Assembly (NCBI RefSeq): GCF_900102635.1
Contig: NZ_FMZQ01000001.1
Location: 744,001-808,000 of the forward strand
From: Ectopseudomonas chengduensis
Lineage (GTDB): Bacteria > Pseudomonadota > Gammaproteobacteria > Pseudomonadales > Pseudomonadaceae
Direction of reading: 5' to 3'
Length of the DNA: 64,000 nt
Positions 40,422 to 49,155 of the stretch are shown in pieces. The notes beneath the pieces are model-generated. The model had not been told where the DNA came from. It searched no databases and was given only the letters and a program-made list of their open reading frames with translations. The position numbers and the translations under genes are program-made. Positions within the stretch are counted from its first letter, which is position 1; every line of letters starts with the position of its first letter.

Positions 40422-42104
40422 TCAGCGGATATGCACGTAGGTGCCGGGCGCTGCCTCCATCGGTGGATGGTTCTGGTTGCCCAGCGCCATCAGGGTTTCG
40501 CGTTGCGCGCCGGAGCGCGCCTGCATCCATTCCAGCCACTGTGGCCACCAACTGCCTTGCTGGTGCGTGGCGTCGTGATACCAGGCACGTGGGTCGGAGG
40601 TGAGCTTGGTGTTCTCGTAGTAGTTGGCCTTGGGGTTGCCTGGCGGGTTGAGAATGCTCTGGATATGCCCGCTGTTGGACAGGATGAAGCGGCGGTTGCC
40701 GCCAAGCAGCAGGGTCGAGCGATAGACCGCATCCCAGGGCGTGATGTGGTCGTTGATGCCGGCCACGCTGAAGCTATCGACGTTGACCTTGGCCAGATCC
40801 ACCGGCGTACCGCAGACCTCCAACGCACCCGCGCGGCTAAGCGGGTTGTGTTTGAAGAAATCGATCAGGTCGCCATGCAGTGCAGCGGGCAGGCGCGTGT
40901 TGTCGTTGTTCCAGTAGAGGATGTCGAAGGCTGGCGGCTGCCTGCCGAGCAGGTAGTTGTTGACCCAGTAGTTCCAGATCAGGTCGTTGGGGCGCATCCA
41001 GGCGAATACCCTGGCCATGTCGCGACCGTCCAGCACGCCTTGCTGGTAGGAGCGGCGCTTGGCCGACTCAAGGGTTTCCTCGTCGGCAAAGAGCATCGCC
41101 GGGCTGTCGATCTGACTATCGAGCAGGCTGACCATGTAAGTGGCACTGGCAACCTTGCGCAGTTGGCGGCGTGCCTGCAGGTGCCCTTGCAGGGCGGCGA
41201 TGGTCAGGCCGCCGGCGCAGGCACCGAGCAGGTTGACGTCCTTGCTGCCGGTAATGGCACGGCAGGCATCGACGGCCTCCTCGACGGCCTGCACATAGCT
41301 CGACAGGCCCCATTCGCGATGGCGCGGGTCGGGGTTGCGCCAGCTGATCATGAAGGTCTGCAGGCCGTTCTTCAGCGCGTACTGGACGAAGCTCTTGTCG
41401 TTGGACAGGTCGAATATGTAGTACTTGTTGATCTGCGGCGGCACGATCAGTAGCGGGCGCAGGTACTGCTTTTCGCTCATCGGTTTGTACTGGATCAGCT
41501 CCAGCAGCTCGTTGCGAAACACCACCGCGCCGGGGGTGCAGGCCAGGTTGCGGCCGACTTCGAAGGCGTGTTTGCTGACCTGGCTGGGCAGGCCGTCGTT
41601 GTTCAGCAGGTCGTCGAACAGATGGCGCAAACCCTTGAAGGCACTGCTGCCTCCGGTGTTGAACAGCTCCTTGAGTGCCTGCGGGTTGAGCGGGCTGTTG
41701 GAGGGCGACAGGGCGTCGCTCATCAGCGATGCGAGAAAGCGCGCGCGGGCGCGGTCATCAGCCGACAGGTCGCTGTCGTCGATCCACGCAGCCAGTTGTT
41801 TCTGCCACGCCAGATAGGCCTGCAGGCTGCGTCGGTAGAAGGGATTGAGGTGCCAGGTCGGATCAGCGAAGCGCGCATCCTGCGGATTGACCTTGTGCAG
41901 GGTATCGCCGAGCAGCACCCGGCCAAGCTGGCTGCCGAAGGCCAGCAGATGACGTCCACTGCGCAGCGGGTTCTTCAGGCCCTGGGCGGCCAGCAGGCGC
42001 ATGGTGGACAACAGATCGCGACCGCGCACGCCCACCACCGCGCTCTGGGCGTTCATGAAACTGGCAGGTGCCGGCAGTGAAGCCGGGTTCGACTTGTCTC
42101 GCAT
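40422..42104 (-). CDS. phaC2: PhaC2, class II PHA synthase
   Basis: Medium-chain-length PHA synthase of 560 aa, the usual PhaC2 length. The lipase-like box GACAGG in VNLLGACAGGLTIAALQG carries the catalytic Cys. WNYWVNNYLLG, WNNDNTRLPAALHGD and the C-terminal SNSGHIQSILNPPGNPKANY (His) are conserved. ATG 42104 gives MRDKSNPASLPA; longer frames are not homologous. It is downstream of phaZ. Confidence 0.95.
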   Translation of the reverse strand: MRDKSNPASLPAPASFMNAQSAVVGVRGRDLLSTMRLLAAQGLKNPLRSGRHLLAFGSQLGRVLLGDTLHKVNPQDARFADPTWHLNPFYRRSLQAYLAWQKQLAAWIDDSDLSADDRARARFLASLMSDALSPSNSPLNPQALKELFNTGGSSAFKGLRHLFDDLLNNDGLPSQVSKHAFEVGRNLACTPGAVVFRNELLELIQYKPMSEKQYLRPLLIVPPQINKYYIFDLSNDKSFVQYALKNGLQTFMISWRNPDPRHREWGLSSYVQAVEEAVDACRAITGSKDVNLLGACAGGLTIAALQGHLQARRQLRKVASATYMVSLLDSQIDSPAMLFADEETLESAKRRSYQQGVLDGRDMARVFAWMRPNDLIWNYWVNNYLLGRQPPAFDILYWNNDNTRLPAALHGDLIDFFKHNPLSRAGALEVCGTPVDLAKVNVDSFSVAGINDHITPWDAVYRSTLLLGGNRRFILSNSGHIQSILNPPGNPKANYYENTKLTSDPRAWYHDATHQQGSWWPQWLEWMQARSGAQRETLMALGNQNHPPMEAAPGTYVHIR

Positions 42105-42309
42105 GGGGCAACACTCCGTCGTCAAACCGTCTAGAGACTTTGCATGGCGCGGACTGCCTGACACGCACCTTGTACTTGTGCAGGGTGTGCAGCAAGCCCT
42201 GTACCAGGCGCGCGGGAAGTGCATTCCAGAGCGCCGCGTCGAAAAAACAAGAAGCCTTGAGCGGCCCCTTTGTCGAGCACGCAGAACAATGCGCACCAAG
42301 CTGGTGCGA

Positions 42310-43167
42310 TCAGTGCTGGCGTACGGGTGTGGGCTGCGGGTGCATCACCGCACGGTGCCGCTCCTCTTCGAGAAACTTCATGATGATCGGCGCCACCGCT
42401 TCGGCGCGGGTCACCAGGAACAGGTGGCCGTCGTCGATCACGTGCAGTTCGGCGTTGGGAATGCGCCAGGCCAGCAGGCGCATGTTGATCAGCGGAATCA
42501 GCGGGTCGTCGTCGCCGGCCATCACCAGGGTCGGTTGGCGGATCTTGTGCAGCCAGTGGATGCTGGTCCAGCCGAGGCCGGCGAACAGCTGCCAGTAGTA
42601 GCCCATCTTGCCGCCCGAGCGCACCTTGCTCGCATGCGCCATGGCCAGCTTGGGGTCGCGACGGAAGGCTCCGCCATAGATGTCCGGGGCGATGCGTACA
42701 CCGTAGGACGGTTGCACATAACGCCGCGGGCTGGCCATGCGCCAGAGCACCTTGGGCTTGCCCGGCACCATCACTGCACCGGCCGAGGTGGCGGCGAGGA
42801 TCAGCTTCTTGCAGCGCTCGGGATAGTCATGGGCGAACTGCTGCGCCAGGGCACCGCCCCAGGACACGCCGATGGCATTGACCTGACCGTAGTCGAGGTA
42901 ATCGAGCATGCGCGCTGCCAGCTTGGCCAGACCAGGGAAGCGGTATGGCGTGGCCGGCGTGGAGGAACCGCCGACACCGGGGACGTCGAAGGCGATGATT
43001 TCCAGCTCCGGGTCCAGGGCGGCGACGAAGGGCATCACCAGTTCCAGGTTGGCGCCGATGCCGTTGAAGATCAGCAGCGGCACCAACTGGCTGTTGCCCG
43101 GCCGCACCGCGGTGCGGATGGTCTGCCCATCGAGATCTATGGTGCGGAATACGAATGGTTGCGGCAT
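42310..43167 (-). CDS. phaZ: PhaZ, intracellular mcl-PHA depolymerase
   Basis: Alpha/beta-hydrolase depolymerase of 285 aa. The lipase box GVSWGG (Ser near residue 102), the N-terminal FVFRTIDLDGQTIRTAVRPG, the DDDPLIP acid region and the catalytic His in DDGHLFLVTRAE are visible. It stands between the two synthase genes in the usual class II cluster and mobilises stored polymer. Confidence 0.94.
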   Translation of the reverse strand: MPQPFVFRTIDLDGQTIRTAVRPGNSQLVPLLIFNGIGANLELVMPFVAALDPELEIIAFDVPGVGGSSTPATPYRFPGLAKLAARMLDYLDYGQVNAIGVSWGGALAQQFAHDYPERCKKLILAATSAGAVMVPGKPKVLWRMASPRRYVQPSYGVRIAPDIYGGAFRRDPKLAMAHASKVRSGGKMGYYWQLFAGLGWTSIHWLHKIRQPTLVMAGDDDPLIPLINMRLLAWRIPNAELHVIDDGHLFLVTRAEAVAPIIMKFLEEERHRAVMHPQPTPVRQH

Positions 43168-43308
43168 AGGCGCAGCCCCTGTGGAGTTGAGCGCTGGAGA
43201 GGGCCGTCCGGGCCGCCTCCAGGGTTACCAGGGGTTACCTGGTTCCACGCCGGTCAGACCGTCGTGGCGTGCGGCACTTCCCGGTGCCACTGCGGTTGAG
43301 ACTGAAAA

Positions 43309-44988
43309 TCAGCGTTCGTGCACATAGGTGCCTGGTGCGGCTTCGCCAGCCGGGAATTTCTTGTTGCCCAGCGCCCGTGGAGCATTCTTGGTTTCGCCCG
43401 AGCGTTCGCTCAGCCACGTCTGCCAATGTAGCCACCAGGAGTCGGCGTGCTTGGTCGAGCTTTCCTGCCAGGCTTTCGGGTCCAGCGGCATCGCGCTATT
43501 GGTCATGTAGCGCGCCTTGGGGTTGCCCGGCGGGTTGAGAATGCTTTGGATATGGCCGCTGTTGGACAGCACGAACTCGCATTTGCCGCCGAACAGGTGC
43601 GCCGACTTGTAGCAGGAATCCCAGGGGGTGATGTGGTCGGTGGTGCCAGCGACGACGAAGAAATCACAGGTGACCTGCTTCAGGTCGATCGGTGTGCCGC
43701 AGACTTCCAGCGCGCCCGGGCGGGTCAGTGGGTTGGTCCGGAACATCTCGATGAACTCGCCATGCAGCGCGGCCGGCAGGCGCGTGGTGTCGTTGTTCCA
43801 GTAGAGGATGTCGAACACCGGCGGCTCATTGCCGAGCAGGTAGTTGTTGACCCAGTAGTTCCAGATCAGGTCGTTGGGGCGCATCCAGGCGAACACCTTG
43901 GCCATATCGCTGCCTTCCAGCACGCCGGCCTGGTAGGAGCGACGCTTGGCGGCTTCCAGGGTCTTCTCGTCGGCGAACAGCGCCACCTGAGTGTCGAGCT
44001 GGGTGTCGAGGACACTGACCAGCAGGGTCAGGGCGTTGACCTTCTGCTGGCCAAGCGCTGCGTAGTGACCGAGCAGGGACGCGGTGGTCAGGCCGCCGGA
44101 GCAGGCGCCGAGCATGTTGACGTCCTTGCTGCCGGTGATGGCGCAGATGACGTCGATGGCTTCCTTGAGCGCCTCAATGTAGGTGGACAGGCCCCACTCG
44201 CGCTGCGCCTTGGTCGGGTTGCGCCAGCTGACCACGAAGGTCTGCACCTGGCTGCGCAACAGGAAGCGCGCCAGGCTCTTTTCCGGCGACAGGTCGAAGA
44301 CGTAGAACTTGTTGATCTGCGGCGGCACCACCAGCAGTGGGCGCTCGTGCACGCTCTCGGTGATCGGCTTGTACTGGATCAGCTCCAGCACGTCGTTGCG
44401 AAACACCACGGCGCCATCGGTGGTGGCCAGGTTCTTGCCTACCTCGAAGGCTTCCATGTTCACCTGGCTGGGCATGCCGCCGTTGTGCACCATGTCCTTG
44501 GCCAGGTGCGAGAGGCCGTCGAGCAGGCTCTTGCCGCCGGTTTCGAAGAAGCGTTTGACCGCTGCCGGGTTGGCCATGCTGTTGGACGGCGCCATGGCTT
44601 CGGTCATCAGGTTGATCACGAAGTGGCCGCGGCTGGCGTCCTGCTCGGACAGCGAGCTGTGCTCGATCCAGTCATGCAGCTCCTTGCGCCAGGCCAGGTA
44701 GGTTTGCAGGTAGCGGCGATACAGCGGGTTCTGGCTCCAGGCTGGGTCGGCGAAGCGGCGGTCGCCGTCTTCGGGCTTGAGTGCGGACTGGCCGAGCATG
44801 ACGTTCTTCAGTTCGAGGCCGAAATGGGCGACGTGCTTGGCGCTGTGGAAGGGTTGCTTGAGTGCCTGGGAGAGCACCATGCGGGCAGAGGTCAGGAGAT
44901 CCTTGCCGCGGATGCCAATCACCGGGTTGAGTCCCAGGGTGTTTTCCGAGGCCTGGCGTTTCAAGTCTTCGTTATTCTTATCACTCAT
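43309..44988 (-). CDS. phaC1: PhaC1, class II PHA synthase
   Basis: First PHA synthase, 559 aa, paralogous to PhaC2 along its whole length. The catalytic box GACSGG lies in MLGACSGGLTTASLLGHYAA; DHITPWDSCYKSAHLFGG and SNSGHIQSILNPPGNPKARY carry the Asp and His. GGAG eight bases before ATG 44988 fixes the start MSDKNNEDLKRQ. It opens the phaC1-Z-C2-D operon, and a TetR-type operator candidate lies about 210 bp upstream. Confidence 0.95.
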   Translation of the reverse strand: MSDKNNEDLKRQASENTLGLNPVIGIRGKDLLTSARMVLSQALKQPFHSAKHVAHFGLELKNVMLGQSALKPEDGDRRFADPAWSQNPLYRRYLQTYLAWRKELHDWIEHSSLSEQDASRGHFVINLMTEAMAPSNSMANPAAVKRFFETGGKSLLDGLSHLAKDMVHNGGMPSQVNMEAFEVGKNLATTDGAVVFRNDVLELIQYKPITESVHERPLLVVPPQINKFYVFDLSPEKSLARFLLRSQVQTFVVSWRNPTKAQREWGLSTYIEALKEAIDVICAITGSKDVNMLGACSGGLTTASLLGHYAALGQQKVNALTLLVSVLDTQLDTQVALFADEKTLEAAKRRSYQAGVLEGSDMAKVFAWMRPNDLIWNYWVNNYLLGNEPPVFDILYWNNDTTRLPAALHGEFIEMFRTNPLTRPGALEVCGTPIDLKQVTCDFFVVAGTTDHITPWDSCYKSAHLFGGKCEFVLSNSGHIQSILNPPGNPKARYMTNSAMPLDPKAWQESSTKHADSWWLHWQTWLSERSGETKNAPRALGNKKFPAGEAAPGTYVHER

Positions 44989-45195
44989 CTGCGACGCTCC
45001 ATTGTCCTGAGTCACGTACCGGCTGCGCTCGCGGCGAAACAGGGGCCAGGTACTGCTCGGGTTGCCGGGTGCGGATCGGGTCCGCGTCATGCATTGCATC
45101 TGGCTGGGCCAAATGCAGGGAACCTGCCAGTTCCTTGGTTACCCGAGTTTTTGCCGTTAGGCAAGCTGATCGATGGGGCGAGAGTATGCCGCGAT

Positions 45196-45218
45196 AGTTT
45201 AGAAAAATCGTTCTAACT
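45196..45218. promoter_or_regulatory. Candidate PhaD operator upstream of phaC1
   Basis: AGTTTAGAA and TTCTAACT form an imperfect dyad that can be read as TTTAGA-N8-TCTAAC. As I recall, the P. putida PhaD operator also has two 6-bp half sites 8 bp apart. The dyad lies in AT-rich DNA of the phaC1 promoter region. Confidence 0.5.
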
Positions 45219-45276
45219 ACCGGGTAATGAGTCGGGATAGGAAGGCGAGCGCTCTGCGACGAGGTGTGCGTGCGGT

Positions 45277-45648
45277 TCAGAGTATCAGGCGCACGACACT
45301 TTCGTTGGGGTCGCGGGATTGGCCTGCAGCACTGAGCTGCGTCAGGTATTCGGCCCAGAGTTGATCCTGCCGGGTGGCCAGTTCGTAGAGGTATTCCCAA
45401 GTGTACAGACCGCTGTCATGGCCGTCGTCGAAGCACAGTTTCAGTGCATAGTTGCCGGCCGGTTCGATGCGCTCCAGGCCGACGTTGAGCTTGCCGGTCT
45501 GCAGAATCGGCTTACCATGCCCCTGCACCTCGGCCGACGGCGAGTGCACCCGGAGGAACTCGGCGCTGAGCGAATAGCTCTGCTCGCCGTAGCGCAGTTC
45601 CAGGGTTTTCGAGGCCTTGTGCAGTTTGATCGCGCTGGGGATGGGCAT
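45277..45648 (-). CDS. DUF971 (GBBH-like N-terminal domain) protein
   Basis: A 123-aa protein of the DUF971 / gamma-butyrobetaine-hydroxylase-like N-terminal family (PA5055 type, usually next to hslU). Conserved features are LELRYGEQSYSLSAEFLRVH, SPSAEVQGHG and the metal-site-like CFDDGHDSGLYTWEYLYELA. It starts at ATG 45648 (MPIPSAIKLHKAS). The family binds zinc in related proteins; its role is unknown. Confidence 0.88.
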   Translation of the reverse strand: MPIPSAIKLHKASKTLELRYGEQSYSLSAEFLRVHSPSAEVQGHGKPILQTGKLNVGLERIEPAGNYALKLCFDDGHDSGLYTWEYLYELATRQDQLWAEYLTQLSAAGQSRDPNESVVRLIL

Positions 45649-45704
45649 GGCTGATTTCCGTGATCTTTTTAGGCACAACGCCCCGTTGAGTGATTGCACC
45701 GTCC

Positions 45705-45767
45705 TGTAGGAGCGGATTTATCCGCGAATTTCGCGGCTGAAGCGGAATGCCGCCCAGCCGCTCCTAC
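45705..45767. repeat. REP palindrome, GTAGGAGCGG family, variant right arm
   Basis: TGTAGGAGCGG and CCGCTCCTACA are the outer arms. The right half contains GAAGCGGAATGCCGCCCAGC, a small inner hairpin also present in altered form at 51685-51759. It lies after hslU. Confidence 0.8.
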
Positions 45768-45809
45768 AGAATGACGCCGGCCACCGGCTACAAGATCGGG
45801 CTACGGGGT

Positions 45810-47150
45810 TTACAGAATATAGCGCGACAGGTCTTCGTCCTGTGCCAGCTCGCCGAGGTGACCGTTGACGTAAGCCGCGTCGATACGGATCGGTTCGCCG
45901 TTCTGCTGGCCTGCCAGATCGCCGGCACTGAAGGACACCTCCTCCAGCAGGCGCTCGAGCAGGGTGTGCAGGCGACGGGCGCCAATGTTTTCGGTCTTCT
46001 CGTTGACCTGCCAGGCGATCTCGGCCAGACGCTTGATGCCGTCTTCGGCGAACTCGATGTTCAAACCCTCGGTCTGCAGCAGTGCGCTGTACTGCTCGGT
46101 GAGCGAGGCATGCGGCTCGCTGAGAATGCGCTCGAAGTCCTGCGGGCTCAGCGCCTTGAGCTCGACGCGGATCGGCAGGCGGCCCTGCAGTTCGGGCACC
46201 AGATCGCTGGGCTTGCTCAGGTGGAAGGCACCGCTGGCGATGAACAGGATATGGTCGGTCTTGACCATGCCCAGCTTGGTGTTGACCGTGCAACCCTCGA
46301 TCAGCGGCAGCAGGTCGCGCTGCACGCCTTCACGCGACACATCGGCGCCGCCGGTATTGCCGCGCTTGGCGACCTTGTCGATCTCGTCGATGAAAACGAT
46401 GCCGTGCTGCTCGACGGCTTCCAGGGCGCGGGCCTTGAGTTCTTCCTCGTTGACCAGGCGCGCGGCCTCCTCGTCGCGCACCAGTTTCAGTGCGTCGGCG
46501 ACCTTGAGCTTGCGGCTCTTCTTCTTGCCCTTGCCCATGCTGGAGAACAGGTTCTGCAGCTGGTTGGTCATTTCTTCCATGCCCGGTGGGGTCATGATCT
46601 CTACGCCCATGGGCGAGTCGGCCACTTCGATGTCGATTTCCTTGTCGTTCAACTGACCTTCGCGCAGGCGCTTACGGAACAGCTGACGGGTATTGGAATC
46701 CTCGCTGCGCACCGGCTCGTCGCCGAAACCCTGGCGCGCGGGTGGCAGCAGGGCATCGAGGATGCGCTCCTCGGCGGCATCTTCGGCGCGATGGCGGACC
46801 TTGGTGATTTCCTGCTCACGGAGCATCTTCACCGCTGCATCGGCCAGGTCGCGGATGATCGATTCGACATCGCGGCCGACATAACCGACCTCGGTGAACT
46901 TGGTGGCTTCCACTTTCAGGAACGGCGCATTGGCCAGCTTGGCCAGACGACGGGCGATCTCAGTCTTGCCGACGCCGGTGGGGCCGATCATCAGGATATT
47001 CTTCGGCGTGACTTCCTGGCGCAGTTCGGCCGGCAGCTGCATGCGCCGCCAGCGGTTGCGCAGGGCGATGGCGACGGCGCGTTTGGCGTCGTCCTGGCCG
47101 ATGATATGGCGGTTGAGTTCGTGGACGATCTCGCGGGGCGTCATGGACAT
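45810..47150 (-). CDS. hslU: HslU, ATPase subunit of the HslUV protease
   Basis: AAA+ unfoldase of 446 aa. Walker [17 protein letters not shown] is at about residues 57-72 and Walker [15 protein letters not shown] near 250. The intermediate (I) domain lies between, containing [20 protein letters not shown]. The C-terminal tail EDLSRYIL docks into HslV. It normally follows hslV closely, but here 195 bp separate them because of a repeat element. Confidence 0.95.
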   Translation of the reverse strand: MSMTPREIVHELNRHIIGQDDAKRAVAIALRNRWRRMQLPAELRQEVTPKNILMIGPTGVGKTEIARRLAKLANAPFLKVEATKFTEVGYVGRDVESIIRDLADAAVKMLREQEITKVRHRAEDAAEERILDALLPPARQGFGDEPVRSEDSNTRQLFRKRLREGQLNDKEIDIEVADSPMGVEIMTPPGMEEMTNQLQNLFSSMGKGKKKSRKLKVADALKLVRDEEAARLVNEEELKARALEAVEQHGIVFIDEIDKVAKRGNTGGADVSREGVQRDLLPLIEGCTVNTKLGMVKTDHILFIASGAFHLSKPSDLVPELQGRLPIRVELKALSPQDFERILSEPHASLTEQYSALLQTEGLNIEFAEDGIKRLAEIAWQVNEKTENIGARRLHTLLERLLEEVSFSAGDLAGQQNGEPIRIDAAYVNGHLGELAQDEDLSRYIL

Positions 47151-47200
47151 GGAATTTGGCTCGCTATCGAATCTATGAAAAAAATGGACGCTTGGGGCTC

Positions 47201-47339
47201 TCTAAAAACGTAGGCGAGGCAGTCAGCGCAAGGCGGAAACAGGCGAGGAACGGTCGGAGTCGCGGTCGACTTTACTGTTGTAAATGAGCATTCCGAGCCT
47301 GTTTTCAACGCGGCGATGACAACGCAGGTAGTTTTTAGA
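47201..47339. mobile_element. MITE-like inverted-repeat element between hslV and hslU
   Basis: TCTAAAAAC at 47201-47209 and GTTTTTAGA at 47331-47339 are perfect 9-bp terminal inverted repeats. Inside, GGAAACAGGC near 47235-47244 pairs with GCCTGTTTTC near 47298-47307, so the whole 139 bp can fold into a long imperfect hairpin. It has no coding capacity. Size and symmetry suggest a nonautonomous MITE or a dispersed Pseudomonas intergenic repeat. Confidence 0.6.
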
Positions 47340-47345
47340 TAGGCC

Positions 47346-47876
47346 TCACTCGGGGGCGTCCAGTTCCTCGATGGTCTGGTGATGATTGGTGAACACGCAG
47401 ATGTCGCCGGCGATGCCGAGTGCAGTCTGCGCTATCTCGAGGGCGGACAGGTCAGTCTTCATCAGCAGGGCGCGGGCTGCGGCCTGGGCGAAGTTGCCAC
47501 CGGAGCCCATGGCGATCAGGCCTTCCTCGGGTTCGACGACGTCGCCGTTGCCGGTGATGATCAGCGATGCGTCCTTGTTGGCCACTGCCAGCATGGCTTC
47601 CAGGCGGCTCAGGCTGCGGTCGGTGCGCCAGTCCTTGGCCAGCTCGACGGCGGCTCGCACCAGATGACCCTGGTGTTTTTCCAGTTGCCCTTCGAAGCGT
47701 TCGAACAGGGTGAAGGCGTCGGCGGTGGCACCGGCGAAACCGGCCAGCACCTGGCCGTGGTAGAGGCGGCGCACCTTCTTGGCGTTGCCCTTCATGACGG
47801 TGTTGCCGAGGGAAACCTGGCCGTCGCCTGCCATCACGACCTTGCCGTGGCGGCGCACTGAAACGATGGTGGTCAA
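47346..47876 (-). CDS. hslV: HslV, peptidase subunit of the HslUV protease
   Basis: Proteasome-like threonine peptidase of 176 aa. After removal of Met the N-terminal nucleophile is Thr2 ([20 protein letters not shown]). [20 protein letters not shown] and the later [15 protein letters not shown] are conserved. The start is TTG at 47876 with GGAG eight bases upstream; no ATG fits the family N-terminus. Confidence 0.95.
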   Translation of the reverse strand: MTTIVSVRRHGKVVMAGDGQVSLGNTVMKGNAKKVRRLYHGQVLAGFAGATADAFTLFERFEGQLEKHQGHLVRAAVELAKDWRTDRSLSRLEAMLAVANKDASLIITGNGDVVEPEEGLIAMGSGGNFAQAAARALLMKTDLSALEIAQTALGIAGDICVFTNHHQTIEELDAPE

Positions 47877-47972
47877 GGGTGAATCTCCACGCTGCGGGGC
47901 GAACTTGCCCTGATGGAAACTCAGATGGGGTGCCCGCCGCAGATTTTCAACCGGCGGCGGATCAAACGGCGA

Positions 47973-48022
47973 TCAGCGGACCTGACGCTGCTGTAACAGC
48001 AGGTTGCTGAAGCTGCTGGCTG
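47973..48022 (-). repeat. Duplicated 3' end of the SPOR-domain gene (copy next to hslV)
   Basis: The first 40 bases (47973-48012) are identical to 49156-49195, and the next 10 differ at two positions. They encode, in frame on the minus strand, the last residues of the SPOR protein including its stop codon. Together with the copy at 49156 it bounds the inserted NYN gene as a direct repeat. Confidence 0.9.
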
Positions 48023-48096
48023 AAGATCATTGGGCGGATGTTGTGCGTGTTCGTTAAGATCTTGCGTAATCCGATTTGACAGGGGAAACGCTAGGG

Positions 48097-49032
48097 ATGA
48101 GTGCATATCAGGGGGCGCATGAGGCGCGTGTGGCTGTACTGGTGGACTGCGACAATGTCTCGCCAGATATTCTGGAACATGCCTTGCGTGTTGTAGCGCA
48201 ATTTGGGCGAGTGGTCTTGCGACGGGGTTATGGTAATCACACGACCCTGAGTAATCGATGGCAGGATGCTTTGGTGCATCAGGCATTCACCCCCTGCTTG
48301 CAGTATCAGTATGCTGCTGGGAAAAATACTGCAGACATTGCCTTGGCTCTTGATGCTCTCGAGGCGTTATTCGATCAGCGGGCTGACACTTTCTGCCTGG
48401 TTACTTCCGACTCCGACTTCGCTTACTTGTGCCGCAAGCTACGTGAGCGTGGTGCGACCGTTTGTATTGTTGGTGAGGCAAAAACGCCGGATGCCTTGCG
48501 TAATGCCAGCGACCAATTCTTCGAATGGGCACGTCCGGTGCCAGTGCAGGTTATTCCGAGTGAGGACATTGACAAGGGGGGCGGTCAAGTCGATCTGGGG
48601 GCGAAGGTCGAGGTAGCGAAGCCAGAGCCAGTTAAACCCCCAGTCAAGCGCCGGCCACGTTTTGTAGTAGATGCTGTGGCGTTGCTTACAAGCGACACCA
48701 GTGAAGGAAAGGTGAGTCTGGGAGCGCTTGGGCAATACCTGAAACGTACCGATCCATCATTCTCGCCCCAGACTTACGGCCATACAGGCCTGTTGGATAT
48801 GCTCAAAACCTACGACCTGCTCAGGCCAGTTCAGGAGCAGGGAGGACATTGGACTGTATCCCTTTCAGTTGTTCCAGACTTTCCCAGTGGGGCTGGTGAG
48901 AGTAACTGCCCACGCTGTGGTCGCTCAGGATGCGTAGAGCATGCGGGCGGGATGTGGTGCAGTCGCTGCGGCGATTTCGCCATTCCGCCTGACCCTGCAC
49001 AAATGCCATCCCGCCAGCCTAGGCAACGTTAA
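48097..49032 (+). CDS. NYN-domain RNase-like protein with OST-HTH and zinc ribbon (inserted gene)
   Basis: A 311-aa protein in three parts. Residues 10-150 are a NYN/LabA-type PIN-like nuclease domain with acidic residues in place: VLVDCDN (Asp17, Asp19), GKNTADIALALDAL (Asp80) and LVTSDSDFAYLCRKL (Asp105, Asp107). Residues 187-258 resemble an OST-HTH/LOTUS RNA-binding domain (VDAVALLTSD to GGHWTVSL). Residues 271-292 are a cysteine ribbon (CPRCGRSGC and WCSRCG). ATG 48097 is preferred to TTG 48076. The gene is visibly less GC-rich than its neighbours and sits in an insertion flanked by repeats. The RNA target is unknown; defence or RNA decay are guesses. Confidence 0.82.
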   Translation: MSAYQGAHEARVAVLVDCDNVSPDILEHALRVVAQFGRVVLRRGYGNHTTLSNRWQDALVHQAFTPCLQYQYAAGKNTADIALALDALEALFDQRADTFCLVTSDSDFAYLCRKLRERGATVCIVGEAKTPDALRNASDQFFEWARPVPVQVIPSEDIDKGGGQVDLGAKVEVAKPEPVKPPVKRRPRFVVDAVALLTSDTSEGKVSLGALGQYLKRTDPSFSPQTYGHTGLLDMLKTYDLLRPVQEQGGHWTVSLSVVPDFPSGAGESNCPRCGRSGCVEHAGGMWCSRCGDFAIPPDPAQMPSRQPRQR

Positions 49033-49084
49033 GGCACGGAAGTTGAGCGAGCACTTCTCGCGAGCCGAGCCGGTGCAAAAGCTT

Positions 49085-49105
49085 CGCGAGCAGAGCTTGC
49101 TCCAC
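49085..49105. repeat. Single REP half-arm inside the insertion
   Basis: CGCGAGCAGAGCTTGCTCCA resembles one arm of the palindrome at 31555-31622 with about two mismatches. No matching second arm is clear. It lies between the NYN gene and the right direct repeat. Confidence 0.45.
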
Positions 49106-49155
49106 GCGGTATTGTTGCCAGTTAGCCCCTAATTCGCTCGCAGCTTGCAGTCGAC

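Noticed and set aside
49025..49130. Possible integron attC site after the NYN gene (AACGTTAAGG)
   Set aside because: The GTTRRRY and RYYYAAC core sites are not both present and no integrase or second cassette is seen.
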